A DNA stretch of 64,000 nt from Faucicola osloensis_B. Lineage in GTDB: Bacteria > Pseudomonadota > Gammaproteobacteria > Pseudomonadales > Moraxellaceae. The position numbers and the translations under genes were made by a program. Below, piece after piece: positions 35,544 through 44,348 of the stretch. The stretch is from positions 62,001-126,000 of the forward strand of contig CAXORL010000004.1 in assembly GCA_964211495.1 (NCBI GenBank). Reading direction: 5' to 3'. Numbering within the stretch: position 1 is the first letter of the stretch; every line of letters begins with the position of its first letter. The notes under the pieces are model-generated. The model did no database searches. It was not told where the DNA came from and saw only the letters and a list, made by a program, of their open reading frames with translations.

Positions 35544-36272
35544 TTATCGACCTGACTCATCAACCAAAGACACGCCTATACGCTGGGCAACTTCTTCATA
35601 ACCTTCGACCACATCACCGAGGCTTTGACGGAAACGGTCTTTATCCAGTTTTTTCTTGGTTTGTTTGTCCCAGACACGGCAACCATCGGGCGAGAACTCA
35701 TCGCCTAGTACGATACGGTCTTTGAATACCCCAAATTCTAGTTTGAAATCCACCAACGTCAAACCACCATCATCAAACATTTTTGATAACACGTCATTGA
35801 CTTTAAAGGTTAAGGCTTTCATTTCATCCAGTTGTGCTTGCGTTGCCCAGCCGAGTGATACCGCTAACGAATCATTCACCATCGGGTCGCCCAGACCGTC
35901 ATCTTTATAGAACAATTCAAAGGTAGGTGGCGTCAAGGGTTGACCTTCTTGTAGACCTAAACGACGTACTAGGCTGCCTGCCGCATAGTTACGTACCACA
36001 CACTCGACGGGAATCATTGTTAGGCGTTTGACCAGCACTTCTTCATCCGATAATTGCTGTTCAAAATGGGTTTCGATGCCTGCTTCGCTGAGTTTTTGCA
36101 TGATAAAGGCGTTAAAGCGGTTATTGACTTTGCCTTTACGCGCTAACTGTTCGATACGTTCGCCGTTGAAAGCAGAGGTATCATCACGAAATTCTAAAAT
36201 CAGATAATCTGGATTGTCAGTTTCGAAGACGGATTTTGCTTTGCCTTTATAAAGTAAATCGAGTTTTTGCAT
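35544..36272 (-). CDS. purC: phosphoribosylaminoimidazole-succinocarboxamide synthase
   Basis: The 242-residue SAICAR synthetase joins CAIR and aspartate with ATP in purine synthesis. Signatures are LLYKGKAKSVFETD, FRDDTSAFNGERIEQLARKG, and PVECVVRNYAAGSLVRR. The C-terminal LVDFKLEFGVFKDRIVLGDEFSPDGCR is also present. Length is near E. coli PurC (237). The ATG at 36272 with GGGAA before it is preferred over the one at 36284. It is the last gene of a dapA - lipoprotein - purC run like the dapA-bamC-purC order of E. coli. Confidence 0.96.
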   Translation of the reverse strand: MQKLDLLYKGKAKSVFETDNPDYLILEFRDDTSAFNGERIEQLARKGKVNNRFNAFIMQKLSEAGIETHFEQQLSDEEVLVKRLTMIPVECVVRNYAAGSLVRRLGLQEGQPLTPPTFELFYKDDGLGDPMVNDSLAVSLGWATQAQLDEMKALTFKVNDVLSKMFDDGGLTLVDFKLEFGVFKDRIVLGDEFSPDGCRVWDKQTKKKLDKDRFRQSLGDVVEGYEEVAQRIGVSLVDESGR

Positions 36273-36406
36273 GGTAATTCCCAAATGGCTGTTTAAGATT
36301 GGCTAAGGTTGGCTCAGTGTAGCTAATTTATGACAGTTGCATTGATTGGCTGATACGCGGTTAGCAGCACCAGCTGCCAACTATCATGAATGCTATCAAC
36401 CACTCT

Positions 36407-36706
36407 TTATTTTACGGTACTAATTGGACGCGGTAGCTCAAAACGCTTACTGCCTTCTTTTGTGATTTTCAACGTATTTTCACCCGATTGCGGCACCGCA
36501 TAGACTGGGGTAAAAGGTAGCGTTTGTGCATCTGCCGGTAATTGGATGGGTTCAAGTTTTTTGGTTTTGGTATAGTCCAAAGAATTGTCGCCAACTTTAC
36601 GTTTAAAAGTAGTACAGCCTGTCATAGCAATGCTAGCAGAGGCAATGATAGCTAGGGCTAGCTGGGCGTTGAATCGATTGTGGTTAGCGCTGAGTGTTTT
36701 TTTCAT
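36407..36706 (-). CDS. bamC: short BamC-like lipoprotein
   Basis: The 99-residue protein has a lipoprotein signal with lipobox MTGC (Cys about 31). The mature part is only about 69 residues: FKRKVGDNSLDYTKTKKLEP, then LPADAQTLPFTPVYAVP, ending with KRFELPRPIST. This resembles the unstructured N-terminal segment of E. coli BamC that lies on BamD. The two BamC helix-grip domains are missing. It overlaps the end of dapA by four bases (36703-36706), and purC follows, exactly the bamC slot. The BamC label is inferred from this context and should be treated as such. Confidence 0.65.
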   Translation of the reverse strand: MKKTLSANHNRFNAQLALAIIASASIAMTGCTTFKRKVGDNSLDYTKTKKLEPIQLPADAQTLPFTPVYAVPQSGENTLKITKEGSKRFELPRPISTVK

Positions 36707-37596
36707 AATAAACCTGCTTTGGCAAGTGCTTCATCCATCACTTGTTGGTGTTCTGGGGTAAGCCAAGTTAATGGTAAACGGATACCTTGCTCAATATGAC
36801 CCATTTTGTGTAAGGCATATTTTGCAGGAATTGGACTTGACTCGATAAATAAATCTTGGTGTAAATGGGCTATTTTTTGGTTTAATGCTTCGGCTTGTTC
36901 AAACTCACCTTTGAGTGCCAAGCCAAAAATTTGGCTCATGATTTTTGGCGCGACATTAGCGGTCACTGAAATATTGCCTTTTGCCCCATGACGCATCAGC
37001 GCAAGCGCGCTTTCATCATCTCCTGAAAATACGCTCATACGACCTTTTACTGCTTCAATCAGTTTGGCACCACGCGCCACGTCACCGGTCGCATCTTTAA
37101 TTGCGATGATATTGTCGATGTCCGCTAGGCGTTCGACAGTGGCTTGCTGCATATCAACAACGGTGCGCCCGGGTACGTTATATAGCACTTGGGGAATGTC
37201 CACGGCTTCAGCAATGGCTTTATAGTGTAAGTATAGCCCTTCTTGGGTCGGTTTATTGTAGTAAGGCACAACTAACAGCACGGCATCAGCCCCCGCTTGT
37301 TTGGCGTGCTGGGTCAGCTCAATGGCTTCAACTGTATTGTTAGCGCCTGTACCCGCGATGACGGGGATACGACCACCCACTTGCTTCATGGTAAATTCAA
37401 TGACGTCCACATGCTCTTGCATCGATAAGGTTGCGGATTCACCCGTCGTACCGACCGATACCAGTACGTCCGTACCTTGCTCGATTTGCCAATCAATGAG
37501 ATTTGCCAATGATTGCCAATCGACGTCACCATTGCTATGCATAGGTGTAATCAACGCGACCATAGAGCCTTGTAGTTTATCTAAAATGGGGGTCAT
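36703..37596 (-). CDS. dapA: 4-hydroxy-tetrahydrodipicolinate synthase
   Basis: The 297-residue TIM-barrel enzyme condenses pyruvate with aspartate semialdehyde in lysine and diaminopimelate synthesis. The Schiff-base lysine is in IIAIKDATGD (about 167), and Tyr about 139 is in QVLYNVPGR. The pyruvate-binding GTTGESATLS is near residue 50. Length matches E. coli DapA (292). It is the first gene of the dapA - bamC-like - purC run, with a 4-bp overlap with the next gene. Confidence 0.96.
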   Translation of the reverse strand: MTPILDKLQGSMVALITPMHSNGDVDWQSLANLIDWQIEQGTDVLVSVGTTGESATLSMQEHVDVIEFTMKQVGGRIPVIAGTGANNTVEAIELTQHAKQAGADAVLLVVPYYNKPTQEGLYLHYKAIAEAVDIPQVLYNVPGRTVVDMQQATVERLADIDNIIAIKDATGDVARGAKLIEAVKGRMSVFSGDDESALALMRHGAKGNISVTANVAPKIMSQIFGLALKGEFEQAEALNQKIAHLHQDLFIESSPIPAKYALHKMGHIEQGIRLPLTWLTPEHQQVMDEALAKAGLL

Positions 37597-37821
37597 AACA
37601 ATACCTTGGATAAAACCTTAAGTAGAATATGTAACAGCTGCGACAATTTTTTGAAAATTTTTGTCTAGTGTAGCATACATTTGGGACGAAGTTTAAGCGC
37701 TTTGATAGCAAACGCAAGTTTCTCCGCCGCTGTAGCCAATCAGGTTATAGACCCCACTCAACCAGATAATAAGACAGCAACTGGTTTATAGTCGCTACCT
37801 TACAGTGGCAAATTATATGGG

Positions 37822-38982
37822 TTAAGTATCAGCCGTTTGAACCTGGATGGTTAGCACATCAATGGTAGGGGGGCAATTAAAACGAAAAGGTAACCCTGTC
37901 ATGCCAATCCCAGTATTCACCCATACTTGGTAGCGTTTGCTGGGTTTGTCATCCTCATTGAATGCTTTGGGATAAGTGTCGGATTGTTTGGCTGTATCTG
38001 GTCTGCGTAACCCTGCCGCCAGTTTATTGCCTGTCAATGCTCTGACCATCAGCGGTGTCAGTATAGGTATATTGACCTGACCCCCATGGGTTTGTCCCGC
38101 AATCACCAAAGTATCGTTGTTGGCGTCACTTAACGTTCGCGGATTGGCTTCTAACTGCTTGATATCATGGGTGGCAATGACTAATGGCTGCCCCGCGCTG
38201 CGCTGCTGTTCAATCACGCGCGGTAAATCCATTGTACTGCCATTATGAATGCCTATGATTTTTATCCCTGCAATATACAAGCCTTGCTCAGGCAATAATT
38301 GAATACCGAAGGTTGGTAAGATGTGCTTTAACTGCATATTGCTAGCAGGTTCGCTATTTTGCGCATCATCGATAACCTGCTGGGTATCAGCATCGCTAAG
38401 GACGGTATAGCAAGGCTTGTTCAGCGTTTTAAATGGGCTTAGTTGGGCATCCAAAGTTGTCGCTTGATATAACCAATCACCCAAAATCAGCACTGCATCA
38501 ACATCCAAGCGATTAAGGCATTTTACCAAACGCGCCAACTGATGGGGGTTAGAAAATATACCGACATGGATATCACTCAGCACCGCAATTTTTGCAGCTT
38601 GTCGTTTGATAGATTGTGATGATGACGCAGCCAGTGAAATATCGGTCGCGGGCTGATAGGTCGCAGATACGGTCAAATTAATTGAAAAGCGCGAAACGCG
38701 CAGCCGATTGGGCTCAACCCAGCTCATATAGATATACAACAGCGATAACGCGATAAGCAGCCAGTAGATGATTTGGTTGTCATACAGCAGTTGCACGTTT
38801 GCCCACACTAACAACCAAACAAACCAATAGCGAGCGTAAAAGCTGACCAGTTGCAGCAGGATTTGCAGCTTATCCGTCCGGGCTTTGAGTTGCACGGTCT
38901 TTAGGCACGACCATAGGATTACCAAGACGGCAATGAGCGCGCCAAGATGACCTAGCCAACTGCCAATCATGCTACCACCCAT
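37822..38982 (-). CDS. membrane-anchored metallophosphoesterase
   Basis: The 386-residue protein has about four N-terminal membrane segments (residues 5-100). A calcineurin-like domain of the YkuE type follows: AVLSDIHVG (about 130), LILGDWLYQ, THDI and AGQTHGGQVNIP. The metal ligands D-x-H, GD, and GHxH-like GQTHGG are recognisable, although the third motif is slightly divergent. It probably acts on phosphoesters at the membrane; the substrate is unknown. The start may be the ATG at 38982 or four codons later. Confidence 0.8.
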   Translation of the reverse strand: MGGSMIGSWLGHLGALIAVLVILWSCLKTVQLKARTDKLQILLQLVSFYARYWFVWLLVWANVQLLYDNQIIYWLLIALSLLYIYMSWVEPNRLRVSRFSINLTVSATYQPATDISLAASSSQSIKRQAAKIAVLSDIHVGIFSNPHQLARLVKCLNRLDVDAVLILGDWLYQATTLDAQLSPFKTLNKPCYTVLSDADTQQVIDDAQNSEPASNMQLKHILPTFGIQLLPEQGLYIAGIKIIGIHNGSTMDLPRVIEQQRSAGQPLVIATHDIKQLEANPRTLSDANNDTLVIAGQTHGGQVNIPILTPLMVRALTGNKLAAGLRRPDTAKQSDTYPKAFNEDDKPSKRYQVWVNTGIGMTGLPFRFNCPPTIDVLTIQVQTADT

Positions 38983-39488
38983 ATAAAGCGTTACCTAAAT
39001 TTACTGAATAATCAATAATTTGCATGACAAGTACGTATAAAAAAAAGCGCCCATTATAAATGGCAATCATGAATATGACAATTTAAACTGTCATCATATC
39101 GCAAAAAATGGATGAACAGCTAGGCGAATTTTTTGTATTTAACTCATCCAAAAATGCCTGACTTTGCATTTTGACCGCGTTGTCTGTCAGCGATGGCAAA
39201 ACAAAGACGAGCGCATCTGCGTATGTTGTACCCTGTTTAACCGTCAACATTGGCGATTTGGATGGGATTGCTACTTAAACAACCCATAGAAAAAATCCGC
39301 CATCATTTATAAAAGCTGATATGATAGTTTTATTTTCACATAGCTTTTTAAACCTAGCTTTTTAACCATAGCTTTTAAAATAGCCTTTTAAACACAGCCT
39401 TTTAAATGTAGCACGCTGACCCAATTTGCTCAGCGCTTGCTTAGATTTTTTGGCTCTTTAACTCATTAATTTGAAGGACGTCAGCGTT
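38983..39488. other. intergenic region before nadB
   Basis: About 506 bp between divergent genes. It holds a TGACA/TGTCA inverted repeat (39076-39095), a possible 55-codon frame on the minus strand (39083-39250, no clear ribosome site), and a degenerate TAGC(T/C)TTTTAAA repeat (39341-39408). No convincing gene was seen. Confidence 0.5.
39341..39408. repeat. five degenerate 12-16 bp repeats before nadB
   Basis: Units begin at 39341, 39355, 39369, 39381 and 39397. Each has the core GCYTTTTAAA-like sequence; the spacing drifts from 12 to 16 bp. They lie 81-148 bp upstream of the nadB ATG. Confidence 0.7.
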
Positions 39489-41186
39489 ATGACAGCAAGC
39501 GTTAATGTGTCAAACTCCCCTATCAAAGAAACTGCCCAGCCGCAAGCACAGGCTAACCATCGCCAATCGTTTGATGTGGTGATTGTCGGCAGTGGTGGTG
39601 CAGGTTTATCGTTAGCTTTATCCTTGCCAAGCCATCTATCGATTGCGGTTTTGGCAAAAGACAAGGTCACTGAAGCCAGCACTTTTTATGCCCAAGGCGG
39701 TGTGGCAGCGGTACTATCGGATGATGATTCGGTTGATGAGCATGTCGATGATACCTTGATTGCAGGGGCGGGTCTTTGTCATGAAGATGCGGTACGTTTT
39801 ACAGTGGAGCATAGTCGAGAAGCGGTGGAGTTTTTGCTCAAACAAGGTGTCAAATTTACCTTGGATGAAAACGAAACCTTGCACCTGACCCGTGAAGGCG
39901 GTCATAGCAAACGTCGTATCATCCATGCGGCAGATGCCACTGGGGTGGCCATTTCTACCTCGTTAGCCAAACGTGTCAAACAATGTCCGAATGTCAAACT
40001 GTTTGAGTATGTTGCTGCCATTGATGTCATCACCACGCATAAACTTAGTAAACACAACTACAGTCCGATTAGCGAGCCCAATCGTGCCGTGGGGCTGTAC
40101 GCCCTTGATTTGAATACCAATCAAGTGCTGACCTTTACCGCACCTTTTGTCGCCTTAGCCTGCGGCGGGGCATCAAAAGCGTATTTGTATACATCCAACC
40201 CAGATATTGCCACGGGGGATGGTATCGCGATGGCATGGCGCGCAGGATGCCGCGTTGCGAATTTGGAATTTAATCAGTTTCATCCTACTTGTCTCTATCA
40301 TCCAGAAGCGCGCTCGTTTTTAATCACCGAAGCCATGCGCGGTGAAGGTGCCTACCTGCGCCTGCCAGCAACCAAAGAACACCCAGAAGGTGAGCGCTTT
40401 ATGCTTCGTTTTGATGAACGGGGTGAGCTGGCGCCGCGTGATATCGTGGCTCGCGCCATCGACTTTGAGATGAAGCGTTTGGGAATACGTCATGTTTGGT
40501 TAGATATTACGCATCAAGAACCAGCGTTTATTAAAGGTCATTTCCCTATGTTATATGAGCGGCTACTAGAGCTCGGCATTGACATGACCCAAGATAAAAT
40601 CCCTGTAGTACCCGCCGCTCACTACACGTGTGGTGGGGTGATGGTCAATGAAAACGCCCAAACCGACGTGTTCAATCTATATGCCATGGGCGAAACGTCC
40701 TTTACGGGTCTGCATGGTGCCAATCGCATGGCGAGTAATTCGCTGTTAGAATGTTTTGTGTACGGGATGAGTGCAGCGCGTCATATTGCCGCTGCGTTTG
40801 CAGAAAATCGCGTTCCCCCCATTCCTGCTATCCCTGACTGGGACAGCCAAGATGTGACCGACCCTGACGAAGAAGTCATCGTGCTGCAAAACTGGGATGA
40901 GCTGCGCCAAAGCATGTGGCACTACGTTGGTATTGTGCGCTCGGATAAACGCCTGCATCGTGCACTCAACCGCATTTTGTTGTTAAAACAAGAAGTAAAT
41001 GATTACTACGCCAACTTCGTAGTCAGTAAAAATCTGATTGAATTGCGTAATTTGCTGCTAGTCTCTGAGCTCATTGTCCGCTGTGCGCTACGTCGCCACG
41101 AATCGCGCGGACTGCATTACAACAAAGACTTTCCACAAACTTTGCCAGTGGCGGCAGACGTGATTTTAACCCCATCCATGTCATAG
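39489..41186 (+). CDS. nadB: L-aspartate oxidase
   Basis: The 565-residue flavoenzyme oxidises L-aspartate to iminoaspartate for quinolinate and NAD synthesis. It has FAD-binding VVIVGSGGAGLSLAL (about 28-42), STFYAQGGVAAV, and the substrate-side REGGHSKRRIIHAADATG. The HPTCLY segment and a GANRMASNSLLECFVYG C-terminal FAD signature follow. The ATG at 39489 is preferred, with GAAGGA before it, over a TTG at 39471. The N terminus is about 20 residues longer than usual. nadA and nadC are not in the window. Confidence 0.95.
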   Translation: MTASVNVSNSPIKETAQPQAQANHRQSFDVVIVGSGGAGLSLALSLPSHLSIAVLAKDKVTEASTFYAQGGVAAVLSDDDSVDEHVDDTLIAGAGLCHEDAVRFTVEHSREAVEFLLKQGVKFTLDENETLHLTREGGHSKRRIIHAADATGVAISTSLAKRVKQCPNVKLFEYVAAIDVITTHKLSKHNYSPISEPNRAVGLYALDLNTNQVLTFTAPFVALACGGASKAYLYTSNPDIATGDGIAMAWRAGCRVANLEFNQFHPTCLYHPEARSFLITEAMRGEGAYLRLPATKEHPEGERFMLRFDERGELAPRDIVARAIDFEMKRLGIRHVWLDITHQEPAFIKGHFPMLYERLLELGIDMTQDKIPVVPAAHYTCGGVMVNENAQTDVFNLYAMGETSFTGLHGANRMASNSLLECFVYGMSAARHIAAAFAENRVPPIPAIPDWDSQDVTDPDEEVIVLQNWDELRQSMWHYVGIVRSDKRLHRALNRILLLKQEVNDYYANFVVSKNLIELRNLLLVSELIVRCALRRHESRGLHYNKDFPQTLPVAADVILTPSMS

Positions 41187-41198
41187 TATGGTTTAAAT

Positions 41199-41231
41199 AA
41201 AAAAAGGGAATGTTTATCATCCCCTTTTTTT
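41199..41231. terminator. terminator after nadB
   Basis: AAAAAGGG (near 41201) / CCCCTTTTTT (41221-41230) with a short loop and T run; the stem is imperfect. Confidence 0.65.
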
Positions 41232-41283
41232 ATAATAATTCTAAAAGCTTTATGATACTAAGTAATAATACTAAATAACGACC

Positions 41284-41925
41284 TTAAATACCCAGCTGTG
41301 TTAGTACTTTTGCCAACACTTCATCGGCTGTACCATGGGCATCAATGCGTTTGACGCGCTGCGGTTGCTGTGCTGCTTGATAAGCAAATCCTTGATGCAC
41401 CCGCTCAAAAAACGCTATCTGATTTTGCTCAAAGCGGTCTAGTTTGCCGCGATTTTTGGCACGGTTCATCCCTTCTGTGACGGGTAAATCTAACCATATG
41501 GTGATATCTGGCATTTTTGCCACAAACTGCCTAATCAATAATTCAATTTTGCTAAGTTCTGCCCTATCGCCCTGTTTGCGCCCAAACCCTTGATAGGCAA
41601 TGGTGGAATCGGTAAAGCGGTCGCACAGTACCCATTTACCATGAGCAAGCGCTGGGATAATCACTTGCGCCACATGATCGGCACGCGCCGCAAACATCAA
41701 TAGCAGTTCACTGTCCTCTGTCATAGTCGTTGCAGGGTCCAGTAACATGGCGCGTAACTGCTCAGCAAACGGACTGCCGCCCGGTTCACGGGTCTGGATA
41801 AAGTCAATGCCTTGCGCGGTCAAATGCGCTGCCACATTGGCTATCAAGGTGGACTTACCCACCCCTTCGGTACCTTCAAATGAGATAAATTTTTCGCTAA
41901 TAGGGGCTTTCGCAGCTGTTTGCAT
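41284..41925 (-). CDS. tmk: thymidylate kinase
   Basis: The 213-residue P-loop kinase phosphorylates dTMP to dTDP. It has ISFEGTEGVGKSTLIANV (Walker A, about 14-31), TREPGGSPFAEQLRAML (DRX-like substrate region), and DRFTDSTIAYQGFGRKQG. The LID region has few arginines. It begins 12 bp after the stop of mltG, forming the pabC - mltG - tmk run known from E. coli. holB, which follows tmk in E. coli, is absent here. Confidence 0.95.
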   Translation of the reverse strand: MQTAAKAPISEKFISFEGTEGVGKSTLIANVAAHLTAQGIDFIQTREPGGSPFAEQLRAMLLDPATTMTEDSELLLMFAARADHVAQVIIPALAHGKWVLCDRFTDSTIAYQGFGRKQGDRAELSKIELLIRQFVAKMPDITIWLDLPVTEGMNRAKNRGKLDRFEQNQIAFFERVHQGFAYQAAQQPQRVKRIDAHGTADEVLAKVLTQLGI

Positions 41926-41937
41926 GGGTATCGTTTT

Positions 41938-43260
41938 TTACTGACCTGATTGGCTGTTTTGGCTGGCGCGTTTTTCACGCATCACCCGCAGATAGTCTTG
42001 CACCGCTTGGTTATGGTCCTCTAAATTACTGGTAAATTTATGACCGCCATTGCCCGTTGCCACAAAATATAGCGAATCGGTTTGATTTGGGTGAAGTGCC
42101 GCTTTAATGGATGCAATACTTGGCAAGGCAATCGGTGTCGGTGGTAAGCCGTCAATTTGGTAGGTGTTATAAGCGGTTTTTTCTTCAAGGTCAGATTTGC
42201 GAATATTACCATCGTAACGATCGCCCATGCCATAAATCACGGTGGGGTCGGTTTGTAGGCGCATGTTTTTCTTCAGACGGTTGACGAACACGCCTGCCAC
42301 TTCACCGCGCTCACTTTCGACACTGGTTTCTTTTTCAATAATTGATGCCATAATCAGCGCTTCATACGGTGTCTTGTACGGCAGATTGGCTTGGCGATTG
42401 TTCCAATTTTCCATCAATGCTGTGTGTTGACGGGTAAATAAATCCGTTAGCACTTTTTTATCGCTACTGCCTTCATTAAAGTAATAGGTGTCCGGTGAGA
42501 ACCAACCTTCAAGGTTGCCATTCGGATGGTATTCAGCAGGGATATTGAGCCCAAGTTTATCGACGTCGACTTTGCTACCATGGATAACTTCGTTTTTAAT
42601 CCCTTTATTGTCCATCAAATGTTGATATAAATCTTTGGCTGTTTTGCCTTCAATGATTTGCACTTTGATAAAAGCGACTTTCTCACCTTGTTGCAGCATG
42701 GCTAAATAATTGGCAAAACTTGGATTTTCAGGCAGTTGATAGACCCCTGAATGGAGCGGTTTATCTACCGTCATTTTAATATATAGTTTGGCAAGTGGCG
42801 CGACGAACAGCTTTTTCTTTTTATCCCAGTCATCTACCAGTGCATAGTAGGTTTGACCTTTATTGATGGTCACCATCTGCTTTTTCTGGGTAATAGTGCC
42901 ATATAGGGTGTTATACCAGGCAAATAACAACCAGCCCAGCACCAATGCAATAAACCCGAGCAGCCCCAGTAGACGGTATTTATTTTTTTTGTTTCTACCG
43001 GTGATGTTGTCATTGAATTCTCGCGTTGAACGATTAATCAGACAAGCATCATTGCCATTGACGTTTTTGCTATGCGGGTCTTCGTCATCCTTATTAGTAA
43101 TATCCTTGTCATTGATACCCTTATCTTTGCTATGATTGTCCTGCAATTGAGAATCTAGAATATCTGCGGCGTGAGGGGCGTCACTGTGCTGAGTAGGATG
43201 ATGCTCAGAACCGTCTGAGTTACTAGACATATTATTATTATTATCAGATTGGTCGTTCAT
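41938..43260 (-). CDS. mltG: endolytic murein transglycosylase MltG
   Basis: The 440-residue protein has a long hydrophilic, Asn/Asp-rich cytoplasmic tail (about 1-95), then one membrane helix (LLGLLGFIALVLGWLLFAW). The YceG domain follows, with catalytic IIEKETSVESERGEVAGVF (Glu in IIEKET) and RLQTDPTVIYGM. The enzyme cleaves glycan strands and is thought to set their length. The cytoplasmic tail is much longer than in E. coli YceG (340 total). It is between pabC and tmk. Confidence 0.93.
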   Translation of the reverse strand: MNDQSDNNNNMSSNSDGSEHHPTQHSDAPHAADILDSQLQDNHSKDKGINDKDITNKDDEDPHSKNVNGNDACLINRSTREFNDNITGRNKKNKYRLLGLLGFIALVLGWLLFAWYNTLYGTITQKKQMVTINKGQTYYALVDDWDKKKKLFVAPLAKLYIKMTVDKPLHSGVYQLPENPSFANYLAMLQQGEKVAFIKVQIIEGKTAKDLYQHLMDNKGIKNEVIHGSKVDVDKLGLNIPAEYHPNGNLEGWFSPDTYYFNEGSSDKKVLTDLFTRQHTALMENWNNRQANLPYKTPYEALIMASIIEKETSVESERGEVAGVFVNRLKKNMRLQTDPTVIYGMGDRYDGNIRKSDLEEKTAYNTYQIDGLPPTPIALPSIASIKAALHPNQTDSLYFVATGNGGHKFTSNLEDHNQAVQDYLRVMREKRASQNSQSGQ

Positions 43261-43346
43261 AGAGAAGGCTTATATTGACTCAATAAGCGAGAATTTAACA
43301 ATTAATGACAAAAATAGCAATTTTTTTTAGTTACTAGCAACACGAT

Positions 43347-44288
43347 TTAAGTTAATTTTTGCGCATAGATTGGGGTTAAATCAAGCGCGGTTGACTGCCC
43401 ATTGAGTAGGATCAATGCTTCAATGGGCAAAATCCCGCGTACAGCATTGCAAAAGAACAAACTTGTGATATTGGATAAATCCTCGCTGGCTAAATATCGC
43501 TCCTCATGCGCCCTATCTGACTGGGCAAACTTAGCCAATAACACCTGCCGCATCACCCCTTTTACCCCTGAGCGGTTGATAGGCGGTGTGTACCACACGT
43601 TTTCATGATTAAGCTGATAAAACATATTGCAAAAAGTACCTTCTACCCAATACCCCATCACATCTTGTACTAGCCCATCAATCATGTGCGCATCTTGAGT
43701 TTGGTGCTGCCACAGCTCGTGACTTGCCATCACTTTATCTTGGGCGTTTAGTAGCTTAAGCCCTGCCAAGGGTTTGGGTAAACAAGCAATTTGCTGCGTA
43801 AGACAGATGGCGGTAGCGGCAGGTTGGATGATGACTTGATTGGCTTGCTGTGCTAATGGCTTATCCGTGGGCATGAGCTTAATAAAAGCGTCAAATTCAG
43901 AGTTGCAAAATCCATAGCCTTTGATAGGTTGGTTTTTTCGGCAGACTATTAGCTTGAGCATACCGTGATTGAGGGTTTTGGCAAAATTGGCTAACTGACT
44001 ATTAAAGTATGCGCGGATAGTATGATTGGGGGATTCTAAATTGGCGGCGTCTAAATTGAAGGATTCTAAATTGTCTGCGTCTAAGTCCGCGTTGGTTAAA
44101 CTGAGTTGTAACGCATGGGCACTCTCGTCGATTCTATCTAAGTGGTAATTTAGCCAATTGATTTGTCCTGCCACCACCGCCATGGTGGTAAAAAACCCAT
44201 CGCCATACGCTATGACCCGTGAATCAATATCAATAGCGGTGATTGGCGTTTGCTTGGCATACTGAGCATCAGATAATGAATACCACAT
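43347..44288 (-). CDS. pabC: aminodeoxychorismate lyase
   Basis: The 313-residue PLP enzyme (class IV fold) releases pyruvate and makes p-aminobenzoate for folate. YGDGFFTTMAV (about 29-39), the KLLNAQDKVMASHELW region (PLP lysine expected) and VEGTFCNMFY are recognisable. It is about 40 residues longer than E. coli PabC (269). Part of the excess is a run of pentapeptides (about 62-90) encoded by a 15-bp tandem repeat. It starts the pabC - mltG - tmk run. Confidence 0.88.
   Translation of the reverse strand: MWYSLSDAQYAKQTPITAIDIDSRVIAYGDGFFTTMAVVAGQINWLNYHLDRIDESAHALQLSLTNADLDADNLESFNLDAANLESPNHTIRAYFNSQLANFAKTLNHGMLKLIVCRKNQPIKGYGFCNSEFDAFIKLMPTDKPLAQQANQVIIQPAATAICLTQQIACLPKPLAGLKLLNAQDKVMASHELWQHQTQDAHMIDGLVQDVMGYWVEGTFCNMFYQLNHENVWYTPPINRSGVKGVMRQVLLAKFAQSDRAHEERYLASEDLSNITSLFFCNAVRGILPIEALILLNGQSTALDLTPIYAQKLT
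44032..44091. repeat. four tandem 15-bp repeats inside pabC
   Basis: Units 44032-44046, 44047-44061, 44062-44076 and 44077-44091 alternate GATTCTAAATTG and GCGTCTAAATTG forms. They encode repeating five-residue units with leucine at the fifth place. Confidence 0.85.
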
Positions 44289-44348
44289 GGTTATTTGGCT
44301 ACTTGATTAAATTAATAGTTGACTGTATGACAGTGAAAGCCGCAGTAA

